A stretch of 10,607 nt of DNA, from the NCBI GenBank assembly GCA_964489055.1, contig CAZAXF010000082.1, forward strand, positions 1-10,607, in the 5' to 3' direction. Below the pieces are notes generated by a model. It ran no database searches, was not told the origin of the DNA, and saw only the letters and a list, made by a program, of their open reading frames with translations. Positions 7,917 through 10,607 of the stretch are shown piece after piece. The DNA is from 66-474 sp964489055. Its GTDB lineage: Bacteria > Pseudomonadota > Gammaproteobacteria > Xanthomonadales > Rhodanobacteraceae. Position numbers and translations under genes: made by a program. Position 1 is the stretch's first letter. Each line of letters starts with the position of its first letter.

Positions 7917-8023
7917 TGAAGGTTCAGCATGTACCGCGCCAGATGGTCCATGGCATTGCGCAGCCTTGCGGCATGCTGTCGGCAAGCACGTATGGCCGTC
8001 GCAAAGCCGCTCGCTTTCGAGGC
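7917..8023 (-). pseudogene. Possible remnant of a HEPN (HepT-like) substrate-binding protein N-terminus
   Basis: Directly after the nucleotidyltransferase stop and in the same frame, the minus strand reads ATAIRACRQHAARLRNAMDH and then LARYML. This is a helical segment resembling the first helix of HEPN-type proteins that are usually encoded just downstream of MNT nucleotidyltransferases. There is no start codon before the internal ATG at 7951, and the similarity ends as the sequence reaches the GT2 stop. It would therefore be a decayed stub. The match is short and the call is tentative; the gene order supports it more than the sequence does. Confidence 0.25.
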
Positions 8024-8263
8024 TCACAGGCGGATGCCTTGCTCGCGTGCCACCTTGATGATCGCAGGCCGCCGCGCACGGGCGGGGTAGTCAACCAGCA
8101 AGTCGATGTGCTGTTCGCCCAGGCGGTTTTGCAGTTCGGCCCAAAGCGCCGTTGCGGCGGCGACGGAGGCTTCGGTGGTGGGCAGATCGTCGTGGATATA
8201 AAGGTCGACCTGATCGGGGGCGCTTTCACGGCCGTCGACGCTGGCGCGGTACTTGCCAGGTTC
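8024..8263 (-). pseudogene. C-terminal fragment of an MNT-type nucleotidyltransferase
   Basis: About 80 codons ending at TGA 8026-8024 read like the second half of a minimal nucleotidyltransferase. QVDLYIHDDLPTTEASVAAA corresponds to the strand carrying the catalytic aspartates. ALWAELQNRLGEQHIDLLVD and RPAIIKVAREQGIRL are the helix, strand and C-terminal tail. Upstream, YRASVDG sits where the GSR-type motif (FGSRxDD) should be, so the GS signature is lost, and the first catalytic Asp region reads PDQVD instead of GGDVD. Immediately upstream lies a REP-like palindrome, and no N-terminal helix appears beyond it. The frame runs on through the repeat up to 8572, but those residues are translated repeat. 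It is best read as a dead gene of an MNT-HEPN pair. Confidence 0.55.
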
Positions 8264-8376
8264 GTCATTCCGGGGCTCCCGAAGGGAGAACCCGGAATCC
8301 AGCTCTTCGCATCGACTGCCGAGAGCTGGATTACAGGTTCCATCGCCGATGAAGCCAGCGATGGCCCCGGAATGAC
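8264..8376. repeat. REP-like nested palindromic element, 113 bp
   Basis: The outer arms are perfect 13-base inverted repeats: GTCATTCCGGGGC (8264-8276) and GCCCCGGAATGAC (8364-8376). Inside are further perfect stems. TTCCGGG (8268-8274) pairs with CCCGGAA (8291-8297) around CTCCC-GAA-GGGAG. AATCCAGCTCT (8296-8306) pairs with AGAGCTGGATT (8322-8332). CCATCGC (8340-8346) pairs with GCGATGG (8358-8364). The ATTCCGG/GGAATCCAG wording is typical of REP/BIME-like elements dispersed in Xanthomonadales and related genomes, which are mobilised in trans by RAYT transposases (general knowledge). No transposase is encoded here. It sits at the broken 5' side of the nucleotidyltransferase fragment. Confidence 0.75.
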
Positions 8377-8436
8377 TGGAGCAGAGAGTGCATTGCATCG
8401 CCAGCGCGGCTGAGGAAGCGCCCTGGTCAGGTCGCT

Positions 8437-8521
8437 CTGAGCGTAGGCGCGTAGCACCGGAGTCCAAGTGGTGTGGTCGAACGGTGCTTCGACTTTGCTT
8501 GCTGAGGCAAGCTACGCTCAG
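8437..8521. repeat. Second dyad element with CTGAGCGTAG arms
   Basis: CTGAGCGTAG (8437-8446) and CTACGCTCAG (8512-8521) form a perfect 10-base inverted pair with a 65-base spacer. Within it a tight hairpin GCTTGC-TGAG-GCAAGC lies at 8497-8512, and GTGCT (8484-8488) can pair with AGCAC just outside the right arm (8520-8524). The wording, with CGAACGG at both 8479-8485 and 8524-8530, resembles dispersed CGAACGG/CTCAG repeats known from many proteobacterial genomes. It lies between the REP-like element and the stop of the leftward TPR protein. Confidence 0.5.
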
Positions 8522-8568
8522 CACGAACGGGGTTTTTGTTACCGGGATCCGACGCGGATCAGGTTTTG

Positions 8569-10607
8569 TCACGGGGCTGTCTGGCCTTTTTCGGCGAGCT
8601 TTTCCAGTGTGTCGATCTGCCCGTCGAGCCGGCCGACAAAATTCATGCGCCGCAGCGCGTCGATCTGCCGCAGCGCGCGCTTGGTATCGCCCTGCCGGGC
8701 ATACAGTGCCGCCAGGTCCACGCGGTAGGCCGGTTCATTCGGCGCGGTCTGCACGGCGAGTGCGAGGTACTTGGTCGCCAGCACGTCGTTGTGCATCACG
8801 TCACGCTGGAAGTCGGCATAGGCACCGTACAGGCGGGCGATGGGGTGCGGGCGCGACAGGGCGGCTTCGTAAGCCTGTTGCAGCCGTGCCACGTCAAACT
8901 TGCAGATGCCCGAGTGATAGCAGTTGGTCAGCGAAATCAGGGCCGAGATGTCTTCCTGCCGCGTTGGTTGGCTGCGCAGCTTGTGGATCATGGAATCCCA
9001 GTACGCTGCGTCGTCGCCCTGGTGTTCGTGGTCCGCGATCAGGATCATGGCCTGGTCTGCGAGTGACGATGAACCCGGGATTGCCGCGGCCTTGCGCAGG
9101 TACTTCCATGCCGCGTCCAGCGTCTCGCCCGGCTGGTAGTTCGCCGCGATCAGCAGCAGCCGGCCTGCGCCATACACCGCGCGCGGCGATTCCGGATGCC
9201 GGTTCGCCTCGATCACCGCAAGCCGTATCGGGTTGGACCATTCCTGCGCGCGCAGATTGGTGGCAACGGCGAACCACAGCAGCGCCACGCCCACCAGGAA
9301 ACCGCGCAGGATCGGCAACGCCATCTTCCAGCGCAGACCCAGCAGCAGCGCGCCGGCTGCCAGCAGCACGCCGATCGACCCGAAGTACATGCGCTGCTCG
9401 TACACCAGCTCCAGCGGCACGATGGTCGCGGTGAGCAGTTGCGAGGCAAAGAACCAGCCGATGCCGAGCGCCACCAGGGGACGGCGCTTGCGCAGCCACA
9501 CCGCGACCGCGATCAATGCCGCCAGCAGCACCATCGAGCCCAGCGTGGTCCATGGTGTCAGCAGGCCGGTCGATTTGACGATTTCGTCGTGGTACAGGCT
9601 CAGCACTTCGGGATTCGGAAACAGCGTCCAGTGCAGGTAATCGACCAGTACCCGCGGCTCGGTCATCAGGCGTTGCACCAGCGTGAAATCGCGGCTTGCC
9701 CAGCTCGACGCACGCAGCGCACTGCGCAACAGCCAAAGGAAACCCAGCACACCCGGCACGAACAACGTGACGGTGAACAGCGTCCAGATGCGCCTGTTGC
9801 CGCGCGGCTGCATCTCTTCGCGCTGCGCGCGACCCCCTTCCCGCGGAAGGGAGTGATCTTCTTCCCCCTTCGCTTGCGAAGGGGGACCGAGGGGGATGGC
9901 TCTTCCACCGCGCCCGAACCCGATCACCAGCCATTCCGCCAGGAACGCGTACACCGGCAACAGCACAGCAATTTCCTTCGATAGAAGCCCGATCGCCGTG
10001 CCCAGCACCACGCCACCGACCGCCAGGGCAAAGCCGCGCCGGTCGCGGGCGGCATCGCCTGCCGCCGTTCGCATCATCCAGCGCCCGTGCAGGTACGCCC
10101 ACAGGCCGGCCAGCACGAACACCTGGCTCAGGCTGGCCATGCGCTGCACCACGTAAAGCACCGCCATCAGGTTGATCGGCAGCAGCATCCACGCAACGGC
10201 GACGATCAGTGCCAGGCGGGTTGCGGCCTTGTCGTCGAGGGCGGAAAAGCCATCCCCCTCAGTCCCCCTTCGTTCCGAAGGGGGAGGCGTCACACCCCCT
10301 TCCGCAGGAAGGGGGTCGGCGCGCAGCGCCGGGGGGATGTCGTGCGAAGCGGAAAGGCCATCCTGCTCAGTCCCCCGTCGTTTCGAAGGGGGAGGCTCAC
10401 CCCCTCCCGCAGAAAGGGGGTCGGCGCGCAGCGCCGGAGGGGTTCCGTGCGAAGCGGAAAGGCCATCCTGCTCAGTCCCCCTTCGTTCCGAAGGAGGAGG
10501 CGTCACACCCCCTTCCGCAGGAAGGGGGTCGGCGCGCAGCGCCGGGGGGATGCCACGCCGCAGCGCCAGCAACCGCAGCAACGCGCGCAGCATGCAGAAC
10601 ACCAGCA
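8569..10607 (-). CDS. GT-C (TMTC/PMT-like) membrane protein with C-terminal TPR region, N-terminus outside the window
   Basis: The frame is open to the window edge, so the start lies beyond it. The first residues (LVFCMLRALLRLLALRR) look like the end of an early membrane helix. Counting from GTG 10602 as residue 1, membrane motifs of the TMTC/PMT-like type follow. They are WMLLPINLMAVLYVVQRM (138-155), GLLSKEIAVLLPVYAFLAEW (205-224), RLMTEPRVLVDYLHWTLFPN (311-330), and LELVYEQRMYFGSIGVLL (397-414). The soluble C-terminal part (about 450-677) is helical, with a recognisable TPR-like stretch around APNEPAYRVDLAALYARQGD. Relatives are thought to transfer sugars from a polyprenyl phosphate donor to proteins or glycans in the periplasm; the acceptor is unknown here. 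Two hydrophilic loops are expanded by in-frame palindromic repeats, at residues about 17-121 and 235-264. The frame is intact throughout, so the gene may still work. Confidence 0.83.
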   Translation of the reverse strand, partial: LVFCMLRALLRLLALRRGIPPALRADPLPAEGGVTPPPSERRGTEQDGLSASHGTPPALRADPLSAGGGEPPPSKRRGTEQDGLSASHDIPPALRADPLPAEGGVTPPPSERRGTEGDGFSALDDKAATRLALIVAVAWMLLPINLMAVLYVVQRMASLSQVFVLAGLWAYLHGRWMMRTAAGDAARDRRGFALAVGGVVLGTAIGLLSKEIAVLLPVYAFLAEWLVIGFGRGGRAIPLGPPSQAKGEEDHSLPREGGRAQREEMQPRGNRRIWTLFTVTLFVPGVLGFLWLLRSALRASSWASRDFTLVQRLMTEPRVLVDYLHWTLFPNPEVLSLYHDEIVKSTGLLTPWTTLGSMVLLAALIAVAVWLRKRRPLVALGIGWFFASQLLTATIVPLELVYEQRMYFGSIGVLLAAGALLLGLRWKMALPILRGFLVGVALLWFAVATNLRAQEWSNPIRLAVIEANRHPESPRAVYGAGRLLLIAANYQPGETLDAAWKYLRKAAAIPGSSSLADQAMILIADHEHQGDDAAYWDSMIHKLRSQPTRQEDISALISLTNCYHSGICKFDVARLQQAYEAALSRPHPIARLYGAYADFQRDVMHNDVLATKYLALAVQTAPNEPAYRVDLAALYARQGDTKRALRQIDALRRMNFVGRLDGQIDTLEKLAEKGQTAP
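9811..9898 (-). repeat. Inverted fourth copy of the intragenic palindromic element
   Basis: On the minus strand this 88-base stretch starts CATCCCCCTCGGTCCCCCTT and ends near GAAGAGATG. Its layout matches the array units: a CCCCCTTCG...CGAAGGGGG hairpin, a CCCTTCC...GGAAGGG hairpin, a GCGC...GCGC stem and outer CATC/GATG ends. It is inverted relative to the three tandem units and more diverged. It lies inside the GT-C/TPR gene and encodes a charged segment at residues about 235-264 (AIPLGPPSQAKGEEDHSLPR and onward), between two membrane helices. Confidence 0.8.
10241..10552 (+). repeat. Tandem array of three palindromic elements inside the coding sequence
   Basis: Three near-identical units start at 10241, 10349 and 10454 (GCGGAAA), with spacings of 108 and 105 bases. 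Both are multiples of three. In the first unit the palindromic core is 10251-10339: outer arms CATCCCCC/GGGGGATG, hairpin CCCCCTTCG-TTC-CGAAGGGGG (10264-10284), hairpin ACCCCCTTCC-GCA-GGAAGGGGGT (10294-10316) and stem GGCGC-GCA-GCGCC (10318-10330). The third core is 10464-10552; the middle unit is one codon shorter and more diverged. The array is translated on the minus strand as three Pro/Arg/Gly-rich repeats with the core PPALRADPL and PPPSERRGTE, residues about 17-121, in the loop between two membrane helices. Confidence 0.92.

Larger units (their letters stand above)
7907..8568. other. Decayed intergenic stretch between converging genes
   Basis: These 662 bases have no intact gene. They contain, on the minus strand, a possible HEPN remnant (7917-8023) and a nucleotidyltransferase C-terminus (8024-8263), then a REP-like nested palindrome (8264-8376) and a second dyad element (8437-8521). 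Just after the GT2 stop there is a short hairpin CTGAA/TTCAG (7916-7927) without a T run. A stem GATCCG/CGGATC (8546-8560) followed by AGGTTTTG could be a weak plus-strand terminator. Plus-strand frames here are shadows. Confidence 0.6.

Noticed and set aside
7904..7930. Rho-independent terminator after the GT2 gene
   Set aside because: Only a 5-base stem CTGAA/TTCAG with a 2-base centre and no T run.
7943..8413. 156-codon plus-strand frame downstream of the GT2 gene
   Set aside because: It reads the antisense of the nucleotidyltransferase remnant and then straight through the REP-like palindrome; no family features.
8264..8572. N-terminal extension of the nucleotidyltransferase frame up to 8572
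   Set aside because: These residues are translated repeat sequence, not nucleotidyltransferase helices, and the GS motif is missing.
8388..9434. 348-codon plus-strand frame opposite the TPR region
   Set aside because: Arg/Ala/Pro-rich antisense translation of a convincing minus-strand gene, with no domain.
9196..9984. 262-codon plus-strand frame
   Set aside because: Gln/Arg/His-rich shadow of the GT-C/TPR gene; low-complexity composition typical of antisense frames.
10241..10552. CRISPR array
   Set aside because: The three units are directly adjacent, about 105-108 bases long, palindromic throughout and without unique spacers, and they lie within a coding frame.
8569..10607. The GT-C/TPR gene as a pseudogene because of the repeats
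   Set aside because: All insertions keep the frame, membrane motifs and TPR region remain intact, and there is no internal stop in the visible part.

Overview
The window looks like a cell-envelope glycan (O-antigen, exopolysaccharide or lipid-linked sugar) locus of a GC-rich gammaproteobacterium. The relatives suggested by the protein sequences and the repeat types are Xanthomonadales (Xanthomonadaceae or Rhodanobacteraceae). That assignment is an inference from codon use, protein style and repeats; no marker gene is present.

Layout, left to right. A 5'-truncated SAM-dependent methyltransferase runs rightward (1-912) and is visibly more AT-rich than the rest. After a non-coding stretch comes a leftward Wzx-like flippase (1244-2533). 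A 677-base decayed stretch (2534-3210) holds a probable glycosyltransferase remnant and a small palindrome/tandem repeat. Two leftward genes follow that overlap by 14 bases: an integral-membrane GT39/ArnT-like glycosyltransferase (5249-6691) and, downstream of it, a fused AT3-SGNH acyltransferase (3211-5262). A short divergent intergenic region separates them from a rightward GtrB/ArnC-like polyprenyl-phosphate glycosyltransferase (6962-7906). A second decayed stretch (7907-8568) carries the C-terminal remnant of a nucleotidyltransferase, a possible HEPN remnant, a REP-like nested palindrome and another dyad. The window closes with a large leftward GT-C/TPR membrane protein (8569 to beyond 10607), whose N-terminus lies outside.

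How the genes fit together (inference): the GT2 enzyme would make a polyprenyl-phosphate-linked sugar on the cytoplasmic face. The GT39 and TMTC-like GT-C proteins are the kind of enzyme that uses such donors on the periplasmic face. The AT3-SGNH protein would O-acylate a surface glycan. The flippase would move lipid-linked oligosaccharide across the inner membrane, and the methyltransferase could modify or cap a sugar.

The most striking observation is in the last gene. Its reading frame contains four copies of an approximately 89-base, multi-hairpin palindromic element. Three are tandem in one hydrophilic loop, and one sits in inverted orientation in a second loop. All are translated in frame without breaking the protein. 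In the array orientation only the frame actually used is free of stops in two of the three units.
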